Part shown: piece by piece, positions 1-11,978 of the stretch | How the letters are laid out: every line of letters starts with the position of its first letter | How positions within the stretch are numbered: the stretch's first letter is position 1 | DNA from: Phytophthora quininea | Taxonomy: Eukaryota; Oomycota; Peronosporomycetes; Peronosporales; Peronosporaceae | Direction: 5' to 3' | DNA: 64,000 nt | NCBI GenBank assembly: GCA_011947345.1 | Contig: JAAVTG010000023.1 | Location: forward strand, 1 to 64,000 | Notes under the pieces: model-generated | What the model was told of the DNA's origin: nothing | What the model saw: the letters and a program-made list of their open reading frames with translations, nothing else | Databases searched by the model: none | Program-made: the position numbers and the translations under genes

Positions 1-269
1 GGCAAGAAGCCCAGGAAACAGTCTGACCCCTGCAACTAACTGCCGGTATTCATTAGAGTCGACTTCATCGCAAATCGAGGTCTGTGTAGACAAGGTAAAG
101 TGTGTGTTGTTTCCGTACCGTTCGTAAATCTGGTGAAAATGAATTCATCATTGATCTCGAAAGCATGCAATCCATGTTGGATCGCACGTGGACAAAACTC
201 TCTATCTACTTCCTAATGCCTTACACGTCAGGGTGCCCACCTTAGGCAGTTCCATTCGTGTTGGCACCA

Positions 270-3200
270 TTACGGGATGCAGTGTTCGGAAGATTGAACG
301 GGTTGGAGTTCAGCGGAATTTGAGAGAAGTCGCTTGTCGAGAGCGCGACGAGTACGCGATAGCGACGGATTAGCTCCCACGTCGGCAAGTCTCGCTTCTT
401 CCTGCTGCTGTTTGCGCGCCTGAAGCTTGCGCTCCTCCGCCGACATAATAGCCTGCAAGCGGCTGGACGAGTCCTGCAGCGCGCTCAGTTCCGACTCGGA
501 CATGTTGCGCAGCACTGCGTTCAGAGTGTTATCGCTCATTGCGTGCATCAGGTCGTCCTTCTTGCCCGGACCAGCGGAGCGGATATCGGTCTCACTGCCA
601 CTAGCAGTCAGCACGTTGATAAAGCGCTGCTGTTCAAGAATGATCGACCGCATTTGCTGCACCGACAGGTCATCCTCGCGGTCGTCGTTGCTTGAGTTGG
701 CGCGTAGAATGTCTTCGATCACCACGCCACGACTCAAGGCGTTGTTGTACAGCAGCCACGTCTGGATCTTTCCAGGCACATAGAGCGCAGCAAGCAAGAG
801 GATGACGCTAAGGAGACCAGACCAAGCACGGCATCATGGACGAAGTAGATGGTGCCGACAAAGCGAGAGTTGCTTCCCAAAAGCAGAAGCGCCCAACAGC
901 CAACTGCTGCTGCAAGGTACCCCATGCTCAACAGGCACTGCCACATGCCGTCAACATACACGAACGCGATGACAAGGCCAGAGCCCAACACAAGCACGAG
1001 GATGAGCTTCAACAAGCGAACAAAACCGTTTTCCCCGTACGAGCGGGAAGACGTAAAGAAGACCGCCTCCGCACTGAGATACACGGCGGCCATGGAGCAG
1101 CAGATTACCAACGGAAGCCACGTGGTTTCCGTCAGGATCGAGTGGTATTCGTCACCTGTTGAAGAGATTGACACTGCGATCAAGGCAAACAGCGCACCCT
1201 TCAACGTGATGCAGGCCTTGGACCACGGACGGAGCGTCGAGAAGTACGCATTCTCCTCCTTGAACCAGGCCTCCCAGGACTGGTCCGGGTTGCCACCGTC
1301 GCCACGCATCCACTTGAACCACAAGCGGAAGTCTTCCATCACATCTGACCATTCAAAAGCAAGCGGGTTGAACCAGAACGGTGACCAGTACCATGACACG
1401 AAGACAAGCCACAGTGACCACGTCATAGCAAAGTACTGATAGCCGACCGTGAACTTGTAGTACAGCGTCAGTCCAATGGCGATTTCCAACGCAGCATACA
1501 GGTGACTGCTGGCGTAGAACCTGTAAAGCTCGTCGAAAGACGAGTGCTTGGTCACGAACCCACGACCTGTGGCACGGTACTTGGCACCACCAGCAAGAAT
1601 CGTCTGTCCGAAGTAGAACCACTTGGTGCCGATGTGGAACAGGAAGTAGAGCGGGCCGCCGGTCACAAAGAGAACAATGATCTCGTTCAGGGCGGCCTTG
1701 AAACCACGTTCGACTGAGATCGTCGCCAACAGTGGCGCCGTCGTGAGGAAAGCGACAGAGCCAAGCATGAGCTGCAAGTGGCTCAGCAACACTGGCTCAC
1801 GTCCGCCAACACCCTCCAACGAGAGCAACGCGCGAAGCAAATTACAGTACAATAAGATGTACACCGTCCAGATGATAACAGAGGTCGACAGGTAGAAGCC
1901 CACGTGGTTGTAGTAGAACGACAGCAGCTTGAAGAAGTCGAGACGTTGACTGATGCGGTACACGTCGCGAGAAAGCAACTGCTCCGCAGCTCCTTGAGCC
2001 AGCTTGGCTTCGAACTTGTAAATTTGCTGCATACCGACATCGCGTCCTTTGCCGCACTTCGTGTACTCGGGGAAAGTCACCGAGCCACCACGCATACAGT
2101 TATTGTAGCCTGCAAAGATGTCTTCGCTAAGGTTGATACCCTTGCTGGCCTTACTGATGCCGCCACGCGTGATGAAGAACAACTTGTTGAACACGTCCGG
2201 GTGGCCATAGTGAAGACGCATCCGGAGAGGCTGCGCCAATGTGCGCTGGCTTAGCGTCACGAACGACGTTTCTTGCAGTGCCATGTAATTTGCCAAGGAA
2301 CTCACGCTTCCCGTGAAGATATGCTCGGGGATACCGACGATCGTGTACGGACGCTCGACCGTACCCTTGTCAAACTCTTCCAGCAAGTTGCGCATCTTCA
2401 GTCCCTCTTCAAGATATCCGTCCTGGTTCATATCGATCGTCTGTAGATTTTCGCCACGAGTAAAGACGATAGCGGAGTTTTGGTTCTCAGGTTTTCCCTC
2501 ACCCAAGATCGGGTTGCCTGGAAGCCGCACGCGGTAGATTTCATGCACAGATCCAAGCTCCTCGCCGCCCTTAATGAGAACAGAGAAGTACGATTGCTCC
2601 TTCTGGTAGTTCACACGAACCTCATCGATGTATGCGACACGAAGGTTTGGGAACCGGTGCAGCAAGAACTCAATGTCGCTGGCCTTCGGGTCGTTGTTCT
2701 TCTTCTGTCGGCCGTAGATTTGGCAGGCCACGACGTACGTGAACTTGGTGTTGATCAACTCTTCAAGCTTTTGCTGCGGAACTTGCTCGATCTCAGCAAG
2801 CAGACGGATAGCGGCTTCACCGTACATCATACCTTGCACTGTGCGCGAGAGTGTCTGACCTCGCAGTGAAGCCCACATCCGCAACTCAATGGCGGAGTCT
2901 GGGTCCTTCCAGACGTTCTTTTTCGGCTTGACACGCTCCAGGAAGTTCTCCCAGTCTTTCTTGTACAATGTCTGAAGGAACAGAAGTGTGTGGACATCCA
3001 GACCATCCTGTTTACTCTCGAGATCCTTCCTGGAGTACAAAACATCCTCAGCATAGAAAGGGGTCATCACGCTCCACGACTTCATCTCTTCCAGCAACGG
3101 GGCCAAGGGCATGTCCATGAACAGCGAGTTCACGAAGAACAGCAAGCGGCGACGTGCATCATAGGACTGTGGCTCCGCATCAATCTTCTGCAACGTCAAA

Positions 3201-6200
3201 AGACCATACAGGTGCGACAGAACCACATCCGTGTGGCTTTCAAACGCCGTCAGGGTGATCTGCTCGCCCGTGTAGTTGTCGTCCCACATGAAACCACGCT
3301 CTTGAGTCAAAATCCACGTCAGTCTGTCCGAAATCCCCTTGCTCTCGGCATGCACCGGGTCTTGTTCATGAACATGAGCCAGCATCTCCTTGCCCAGATT
3401 GAGGAACATCCGGACGCGCTCGCGAATCTGCATGATATGCGCACTCGGAATTGAGTGCGTGATCTTTCCGTTGTTAGCTGCAGGCTTGTGTTTCTGCTGC
3501 TGCATACGGGCAATACGGGCCACACCAGAGCCACGGCTGCGACGGGGTGGCTCAAGACCAAGCGAAGACAGACCCGTCGTACTTGCGGACTTGGTGAGGC
3601 CGGACGAAGCAGGTCGGTACGAGCCCGACTGCTGGGGAACTCGTACGACGCGTAGTCAGACGGGTCCTTGCGCACAGGGATCACCTTCGCGTTGTTCTTC
3701 CAGCCGCGGGCGTTCGATTTCAACAATGAGACCAGACCTGCCAAAGCTCGGCCACAAGCCCCCACCTTCTGCAGGTTTAGAGCGCGGAACACGCCGCGTG
3801 ATGCCCAGGAGCTCAGCACACTCGTAATATACTTGACGTCGTTCGCGTGGCACGGACCAAGAATGTTACCGAGAACCCAGTTGGTGAGCTCCCAGATCTC
3901 TTCGAGCGATTCCTCTACCATCGGACTGTCGCTCAACACCTCCAGCAGCTTGTCTTGCAAAACGCGCTCCGATACCTTGCCGTTGTTTGACGAGTAGATG
4001 TCGAGAATGTCCGACGTAAAGTTTTCGAACGCTCCAGCTAACTGGAACTGCGGCAGGTAGATCTCGCGTTCGTAGCCCTCAAGACGATGGAAGTGGAGCA
4101 GCGATTTCTCCTTGTTCGAGATCAAGTCATCCGCACGCAAGCTATCGATAATAGTGTTCCAAGCCATCGAGAACGAGAACCACTTGCGTCTGCGAGCTGC
4201 CTGACGTTCCATTGGTGTCTGTTTACGGCGCGAGAAGGACAGCAGCGGAGTTTCATCGTCATGCGCAGAGGTGCGCCGTTGGGACAAGATACGAGACGTC
4301 GGATCTGCGCCTCCCGCAACGCGGTCGAGTATTTCGTGGCCCACAGATGTTGACCCATAGGACATTCCAGCACTTTCAGAAAGCTGAAGCCCAGTCTTCG
4401 AGTTGGCAGAGATCACCTTGGCATTGAAAGCATCCACAGCTCGTCCAAAAGCGGACCGGACCCGGCCGAAGTTACGAATCTCGCCAATATGGGATGAGAA
4501 GCCAACGAAGGTGCCTGTGAAAGCCATCCAAATGGAGTTCCAGATCGTGATATCCACACAGAACACCAGGAAGAAGGGCATCCAGTTGAGGAAAATGAGG
4601 AACACCGTCGTGATCATACTCACGCTGTTCTCCACGTGGTCCGCGTACAACAAGAAACTGGGCACCACGAGAGGATAGATTTCAAACTTGTAGCTGAAAA
4701 ACAGTTTCCACGACAGCATCGTAGCCCAAAGAATTGGTATCCAACGCTCATGGACTCCGGGTCCAGGACATTATCGCCGACGTACAGTTTGTTCATCGGG
4801 CTAATGATGTTTCGAATAAAGGCGACGGGGACGAATGTTGTGTGACGCGTCCAGTTAGTAAACCCAGGCATAACTTGCATGAGGCAGTTAATGAAGCCTG
4901 GTACGTGGAAAATCAGTGCAACCGTGTAGTACGAGTTCCACCATGCACCGCCATACGCCCATGCGTACCAGTACAGCATAGAAGACGTTACCGCCAGTAC
5001 CAAGTGGAAGATCACGCGCAAAACGTTCCGTACCATCGAGAAAGCCGGCTGGTGCGGGTGGTAAACAGCAAAGATATCGAGTCCGTCCCGCAAAATATCC
5101 AACAAGAACGGTGTAATCAAGGCGCTAGACACGATCTTCAAGCCGTCGTCAAGGCTCATCTCTTGCTCGCTGGCAAATGCAAGAACAGCGAGGAAGTGGA
5201 ACGAGATCACATGGAAGCTGAAAATGCGGTTGAAAGCACGCAGTGGCAACAGCCATGTTCGTTTCTCCACGAACGACTTCGCCGACTCTGTAAAGCCCTC
5301 CGCAATGCTCTTCCGCTTGTGGAAGAAATTGTTGGTGTTCGCTCCAGCGTTGAGGCCACCCCGACTGCTGAGGCCACCCACCCCGCCTAGACCATGCTTC
5401 TTTTTCTGCTGGTAAATCATAGCTGGACTCGGAGACGTGATGTCGACCACCTCTTCGTGTTTGTAGTCGAATTTCAAGCACGCCTTCGTCCAGAAAAACT
5501 CGTTGAAATCATCGTAATTGTGACGATCTTCGTGATCATATTTGGACGACATTTCAGACTTGAGCAAGCCATACACTGGCGTCACCACCGTGTCCAGGAA
5601 GTAGCCCGGTTCGCGTTCAGTGTGGCGGACGGATGGGAACTCCTCCTTCATCTTGTGGAACAGGAAGCACAAAAACTCGGGCGAGTGGCGAAGGTTGGCA
5701 GATTCACCCCAGATGAAAAATACAAGCACAAATCCACAGAAATCTCGTCGACACTGGTGAGTCCGCCCTGAGGTGCTCGCTGTTCACTCCAGTGCAGTGG
5801 TTGGATTTGTAGCTTCGAGCACCACTTGCTGTAGTTAGAGAACATCAAGTTGTGCAACTTCCGGTACGGATTGCCGCTCTTGCGGGTGTTGTTCGTGAGC
5901 AATATCACAATGTGCTCTGTCTGGTTGCGGAAGTTGTCAAGTTGGAAACCGAACGACCGCTGCACGTTTACAGCGATGCGGAAGATAGTGCTAAACTGCT
6001 GCATGTTCTGGGGCAGCTTGTTCGGCGAGAAGAAGTTCACGTCGCTTTTGCTCATCGCCGAGACTTCATCGTCGGGTCTCCATGACCGTGCGTCAGAGCT
6101 CGCAGAGACTGGAGGGAATTTAGCCTTGCGCGCTGCGACTGTCGGCTTGCGCATAGCCACACCTCGCAAGCGGTAGTATCCGTAAACCGTGCTAGCAAGT

Positions 6201-8169
6201 GTTAGGACTAGAAGCACTCCGTACATCGCCCAGCAATGTTCCGAACAAAAGGCCGTGTGGTCATCATCATTTCCGTTGAAGATGAACCCGGCCAGTCTCC
6301 ACACATTTTCAACAACGTCGCCTTCACTCACCCACAATGAAATTGACAGCACGAATGCCAGACTACCAAGCCATGATGTTGACAGAATGACAACGTGCTT
6401 CGAGTCCAGCAGCGGTGTACATCCCATAGCAATTCCGATGCCCACCAGCACAAGAGTTACCACACGCGCTGACAGCAACGGCACGAACTGGCTGATCAGC
6501 ACACCTCCGTACAGCCCCAGCATCGCGCCAAGCGAGACAGGGTACACCAGGCAGCAAATGCCGCCAAGCACTATGCCGCACAAGCACGCAATGGCTGTCT
6601 GGACCCACGCTAAATCCTCTGGAGCGCTTGCGCTCAGAGCACCGTAGGAAGCAGCGGTGAGCCACAGCGTGCTAACGTAAACCGACGCCGTCTTCGGATG
6701 AGACGTACCGCGAAGCACCATGAACATGCCCGCCAACCCGTTGATAATCGCGAAGAGCTGCGCAAGACCAATGTCAACGCGCAGCGAGACGTACCAAGGA
6801 AGACCATACTCTACGGGGTGTGCGTAGATCCATTCTTTTGTCGGATAGGCCTCGGGGTTGCAACCGACGGACGTATACCGGTTCGGGTTTCCCTGGTACA
6901 CACGCACGTAGTCGATCGTGAAGTTCGAAGGCCACAGCGAGTCACAAATCTGGCCTTCGCACGGAGGAGAAAATTTCTCGGAGACGGCCGTACTTAGAAT
7001 GAGATAGCTGGGCTCAACGGGGATTTGGCGGGGCGGCACCCCACCGACCCACTTGTTTAGCGCGGATCCAGGGATTTCAAACAGAAAGTTGCCGTCCAAC
7101 CACCAGCGAATGTAGCCCTCCGGGCCGGGCGACCAGTCCAATCGGTACAAGTGATACTCCTTGAAGGCGTTGGATTCAAGCTGCGTCAGCGCAGAGATGG
7201 AGTCCAGACCCATTTCGCCGTAGTAGTCGCTGTTAATGCGCGTGTACTCGCCGAACTTGAGGCCTTGGTACCACTGGTTCGGTCCAGGCAGCGTCTCCGA
7301 TGCTGGCCGCATGTCGTCGTACAAACTCGGCCGGATCTGCAGCGACGTCGAGATGTACGCGGGCTGATCCCGCGCTCGAATCTGCGCTTCAATGACATCA
7401 ATCTCCGTAGCGCCACGTCCCTGGAAGGGGTTCATCCCGTACATCTCTGGGTACGACTCCTTGTCGTGCTTGTCAGTCAGGTTGCCACAAGCATTGATTT
7501 TCTGCTTGACCTTCTCCGTCTTTTCAATGTACGGGGCGCAGATATCGAAGCTCCAGGGCCAGGTCCCATCTTGCGATCCCAGGAACGGAGCGCGACCAAT
7601 GTTTCCCATGATCCAGATAGCAGGCCACGTGCCGGGGATACCCCACTTGCCAGGGAGAATCGCTCGGACCTCCACGTAGCCGCCCGTGTAGCAGAACTTG
7701 TTCCACGTCTGCACGCTGCCGCTGACGTACTTGGTGCCGCGGTAGCGCTGCTTGGGCTTGGACGTAGTGATGATGAGGTTGCCCTTGTCAATCTGCACGG
7801 CTTGAGGCAGGAAGTAGTGCTGCCCCATGTTGGTCGTGTCGCGGATGTTCACGGCGGTCCACTTGCTATCGAAGCCGGCCTCAAAGGTGCGTCTGGAGCT
7901 GTTAAACTCGTCTGAGAAGATGAGCTGGTACTCGTACATCTCGCTGACGTTGCCGCCCGTGTCGGGAAGTTGTGCGGCCCGTTGGGCACCATGAGCGAGT
8001 AGAACTTGGGGTCCGTGTCCGGGTCGATCCACTGCTGCTGGAAAGCCGTGAGGTTGCGGCGCGCGCGCTGGAACGCGTTGGTGATGGGCAGGACGGCCTG
8101 CGCCGCCGGCAGCAGCAGCGCCAGCAGCAGCACGAGCACGACGCCGCCGGGGCTGCGTGCGAACGCCAT
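270..8169 (-). CDS. GH16 (Skn1/Kre6-type) fused to FKS-type 1,3-beta-glucan synthase
   Basis: Membrane glucan synthase making cell-wall beta-1,3-glucan, roughly 2,600 residues. The start at 8169 gives a signal peptide (MAFARSPGGVVLVLLLALLL). Next comes an extracytoplasmic GH16/SKN1 domain with the catalytic motif EIDVIE (about 7395-7410), then a block of membrane helices near 6.2-6.8 kb. After these lie the FKS1 domain 1 region (FIWGESANLRHSPE near 5.7 kb), the large catalytic glucan synthase region (KGINLSEDIFAGYN and KGRDVGMQQ near 2.1 kb) and C-terminal helices ending in a charged tail. The reading frame breaks at about 812, 3634-3637, 4728-4730, 5716-5720 and 7967. Restoring one base in a short run at each point joins conserved sequence, so I treat this as one intact gene with sequencing errors. 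No introns are seen. In fungi Kre6/Skn1 and Fks1 are separate proteins. Confidence 0.9.
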
Positions 8170-8507
8170 TGCTAGACGCGCGGGTGGCGGAGGGAGCTTC
8201 GGGCAGCCTTGCGCAAAATGCGGAATGAGCTGGGCAGATCTTGGACCAGCTTTTATGTTGCGCATATGTTGCGCTAAGCTGCATATATTTCAAGGGCTGT
8301 GCAGGGCTGTTTCGAAGACTGAGGCGAGTTTCTCAGCCGGCCACATCGGCCACCGCTATTAAACGTCGTTCTCCTTGTCATCGCGGGGCTGAGCGAGTCG
8401 CGTCCAACTGCTCGCAGGCGCGGAGGTCCGCAGCAGCAGTCCGCTCGTCCTTTGCTGGGTACCGGTAGCTGCCGCGCTTCCCCTTCTTTTGTCCCTCGCG
8501 TGGGCAA

Positions 8508-8541
8508 CAGTTCCAGTGTGTAACCAGTTCCAGTGTGTAAC
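8508..8541. repeat. Tandem duplication of a 17-bp unit
   Basis: The unit CAGTTCCAGTGTGTAAC occurs twice, directly adjacent and without mismatch, about 340 bp upstream of the glucan synthase start. It could be a duplicated binding site or simple replication slippage. Confidence 0.85.
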
Positions 8542-9071
8542 CACTTTTTGAATTCTCATCATGATTCACGACGTCAACAGCAGCCGTCCGACGATCGACG
8601 CGAGGCGCAGATGCCGCAGTCTGCGGTATCTCTCTCCAGTCCGCAGAGGCGATCCAGCCACGGTGTCCTCGATGCGAAAAGCGTTTCTGGTGTTGGCTGG
8701 CAACCATGGCTGGTGAGACCTTGCGAGCTTCTTGTCCTGATTTATTGCGCGCCAAGCGGCCCGGCAACTTTGCGTTTGATGGGCATCACGTCGGACTTGC
8801 TTCAGCGCCGATCTCGCGCGTTAACAGCCTGTGGTCCCCCTTGCAGCCTCAAGGATCGGGCGGTGCGTCTTGATCGATCTGCCCATACTCCAGGCAAGAG
8901 TGCTGCTTGGAGCGCCAGCAGTTGTTGGCGACAAATCCTGCAGATAGGTAGCCACACGACCGCCAAAGACACGAGGGCAACTCAGTTTGTACATCACTCT
9001 GCTCGCGCGGTGCAGATAGCACTAGCAGACCTGCTCCAAGCTGCTTGCGGGGGAGGTTCCATGGCGATGGC

Positions 9072-9119
9072 GCAGTGCTCCGCGAATGCAAACTAGACTT
9101 GACATTCGCGGAGCACTGC
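9072..9119. repeat. Perfect 17-bp inverted repeat with 14-nt loop
   Basis: The left arm GCAGTGCTCCGCGAATG (9072-9088) is matched exactly by its reverse complement at 9103-9119. The 14-nt spacer lets the sequence fold as a strong hairpin. It lies about 415 bp upstream of the TypA start, in non-coding DNA. It may be a regulatory palindrome, a foldback element or a small-RNA precursor. Confidence 0.85.
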
Positions 9120-9533
9120 CAGAGATCCGCCACGTACTTGGCGATCAGCAAGCCCCGGACTCAGTTTTCTGATAACAGTCCGCCCTGTTCTACGTCCGTT
9201 AGCTTGGCGTTTGTATGAAGATACTGCTAAAAATAGAACATGGACCTCCCTTTCCGCAGGCGAGCCGTTGTCACTGCTGGAGGACAGCACATTGTGCATG
9301 GTGCTGAGCGCAATGCCGCTCCGACAACGCCGCGCATGACGCGCAGTGCGAGTGGCGTGTGCGTCGCCGATGATTGAATGCACAGATTCGATTCGATTGG
9401 TACATGTACCAAATCTGCACCACCGAAATGCTGTGCTCCACATGCCCATGTAGCACATCCGATGGAACGCCCTGTGGGACGGTCTCTCCTTGGCCACACA
9501 CACCTCGACGTTCCCTGTCAACTTGGTGCATCA

Positions 9534-11746
9534 ATGTGGCTGCGTCGCTCCTGCCTGCCCGCCCTTGCGCGCGCGTGCCACCCAGCGCTCACTGCTGCAG
9601 CGCAATGCGGCTGTGCTGTCGCGCGCCTTCTCCAGCGACTACTCGGCCGAGAACATCCGCAACGTAGCCATTGTGGCACACGTCGACCACGGCAAGACCA
9701 CGCTGGTGGACCAGCTGCTCAAGCACGGCGGCAACACGCTGTCCGAGGAGCGTGTTATGGACTCCATCGACCTAGAGCGCGAGCGTGGTATCACCATCAT
9801 GTCCAAATGCACGCGCGTCGAGTACAACGGCCACGTGCTCAACATTGTGGACACTCCCGGGCACGCCGACTTTGGCGGTGAAGTGGAGCGCATTCTGAGC
9901 ATGGTGGACGGTGTCGTGCTGGTGGTGGACGCTACAGAGGGACCCATGTCCCAGACCAAGTTCGTTCTCACCAAGGCGCTGAACCGCGGACTGAAGCCGC
10001 TGGTGGTTATCAACAAGGTCGACCGCGATACCAGTCGCCTTGATGGCTCTGTCGAGAACGAGCTGTTCGACATGTTCGTTGCACTGGACGCCAACGACGA
10101 GCAGCTGGATTTCCCCGTGCTGTACGCTTCGGCCAAGCAGGGATGGGCTGTGCGCGACCTTGACGATGACAGCGAGAAGCGAGACAGCATGCTGGCGCTG
10201 CTCGACGAGATCACTCGCTACGTGCCTGCCCCAGAGGCTACTGCGGACAAGCCGTTTGCGATGGCCGTCACGATGATCGGCTATGACCCGTACGTCGGTC
10301 GTCTAGCTACAGGGCGTATCCACGCAGGAACCGTGAAGGTATGTCATTTGTTGTGGGGCTCGCTGTAGACCACATGGAATTAACGTTTGTGGTCGTGATG
10401 CTTGTAGGTTGGCGACTCGATCCAAGTGTTGAACCGCGAGAGCAAGAAGCTCGAAACTGGCCGTGTTACCAAGATGTTTGTGACTCGCGGCGTTGCCAAG
10501 TCGGAGGTCACGTGGGCCACTGCTGGTACGTTGAGCGTCACTTATTGTATTTTGCATAGGTATTAACGAATGGATTGTCTAACGTACACTCTTGCATCAA
10601 ACAGGCGACATTATTACCATTGCAGGAGTCAACGCGTACGTGTCCGACACTATCGCCGATGTTGCAGTGACGGAGCCCATTCCGTCTCCGCAGCTGGACC
10701 CGCCCACGATTTCCATGACGTTTGGAGTGAACGATGCGCCGACGGCTGGCAAGGACGGCAAGTTCCTCACGTCCTCTCACATTAAGCAGCGTCTGGAGCG
10801 CGAGTGCGAAAACAACGTCGCCATCTCCATCTCTCCCAGCAAGTCGTCCGAGGCTTTTGATGTTCACGGCCGTGGAGAGCTTCAACTCGCTATTCTGATC
10901 GAAGAAATGCGCCGCGAAGGCTTTGAGATGTCGGTCTCGGCTCCTCAGGTGCTCTTCAAGACTGACCCGGAGACTAACCAGAAGCTTGAGCCCATCGAGG
11001 AAGTCACGATCGATGTCGATTCCGACTTCTCTGGCACGGTTATCGACAAGCTGTCTACCCGTGGCGGTGAGATTGTCGAGTTCAAGGAGATGCAGGACAA
11101 AGTGCGTCTCCAGTTCAACATCCCGAGTCGCTGTTTGATGGGCTACCGCAGTGAAGTACGTAACGAATGTCCTTGCTCAATTGTTTTCGATGGCGAATAC
11201 TCATTCTCTTTGCACTTTGTTCCTCTGCAGATTAAGACGGACACGCGTGGAAGCGGCATTCTGAACTCGATCTTCCACGGCTACTCCCCTACCAGGGCTC
11301 TGCTACGCCCCCTCCAAGGGCAAGCTGATTTCTTCCGCCCAGGGCTCCTGCACGGTACGATGTTGTTAATCTGATAGGCTTACATTCAGCATGCGCTAAC
11401 GCTCAGTCGCTGTTTGCAGGCGTATGCTCTGAACACGCTGGAGGACCGTGGTGAAATGTTTGTGAAGCCCGGTGACGAGGTGTACGAGGGTATGATCGTC
11501 GGTGAGCACAGTCGACCGACGGACATTGAGATCAACCCTACTAAGGAGAAGAAGCTCACGAATATGCGCGCGGCCGGCACGGATGAGAACGTCAAGTTGT
11601 CTCCGATCCGTCAAATGTCACTGGAGGACATTGTGACCTACATTGGCGAGGACGAGATGATCGACGTGTCCCCGTCCAAGATTCGCATGCGGAAGCGCGA
11701 GCTGACGGCCAATGCCCGCAAGCGTACGCAGTCCAAGAAGAAATAG
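9534..11746 (+). CDS. TypA/BipA-like translational GTPase, probably mitochondrial
   Basis: Ribosome-associated GTPase of the TypA/BipA family. G-domain motifs are clear: AHVDHGKTT (G1), RERGITI (G2), DTPGHADFGG (G3), NKVD (G4) and ASAK (G5). They are followed by elongation-factor domains and the family C-terminus (YEGMIVGEHSR, KEKKLTNMRAAG). Five exons are inferred, with introns at about 10339-10407, 10526-10604, 11156-11230 and 11355-11419. The ATG at 9534 opens an Arg-rich presequence (MWLRRSCLPALARA) that reaches the GTPase frame only through a frameshift near 9560; the GTPase frame itself has no upstream ATG. Two further apparent base losses in C runs (11286-11289 and 11308-11312) break exon 4. 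The N-terminus suggests mitochondrial import; this is inferred. Confidence 0.87.
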
Positions 11747-11978
11747 ACGGCTTTGGCTCGCAGATGTAGAGCGTGACGACAGCACCGATCATCCGCCGAA
11801 GACCCGACAATCTACTCGTGTTCGTAGACAACCATAGAGCTCCAGAACGCATAGATAACTATTGTGTGAATGCTAGACAACCTCTTTCTTTCGTGTACCG
11901 AAAAGGCAACTTGTTCGGCACTTCTATCTAAAATCTAGGATATAAACTGGACACTCACAACATTTCCAAGATCCGAAG

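Larger units (their letters stand above)
8170..9533. other. Intergenic region between divergent glucan synthase and TypA genes
   Basis: This 1.36-kb gap separates two divergent start codons and presumably carries both promoters. I find no convincing gene. It contains a tandem 17-bp duplication and a perfect 17-bp inverted repeat, listed separately. Short ORFs here lack conserved motifs. Confidence 0.6.

Noticed and set aside
270..8169. Glucan synthase as a pseudogene with five frameshifts
   Set aside because: All breaks are single-base losses in short runs, catalytic motifs are intact, and the same error type affects essential genes such as RNR2 and MSH6.
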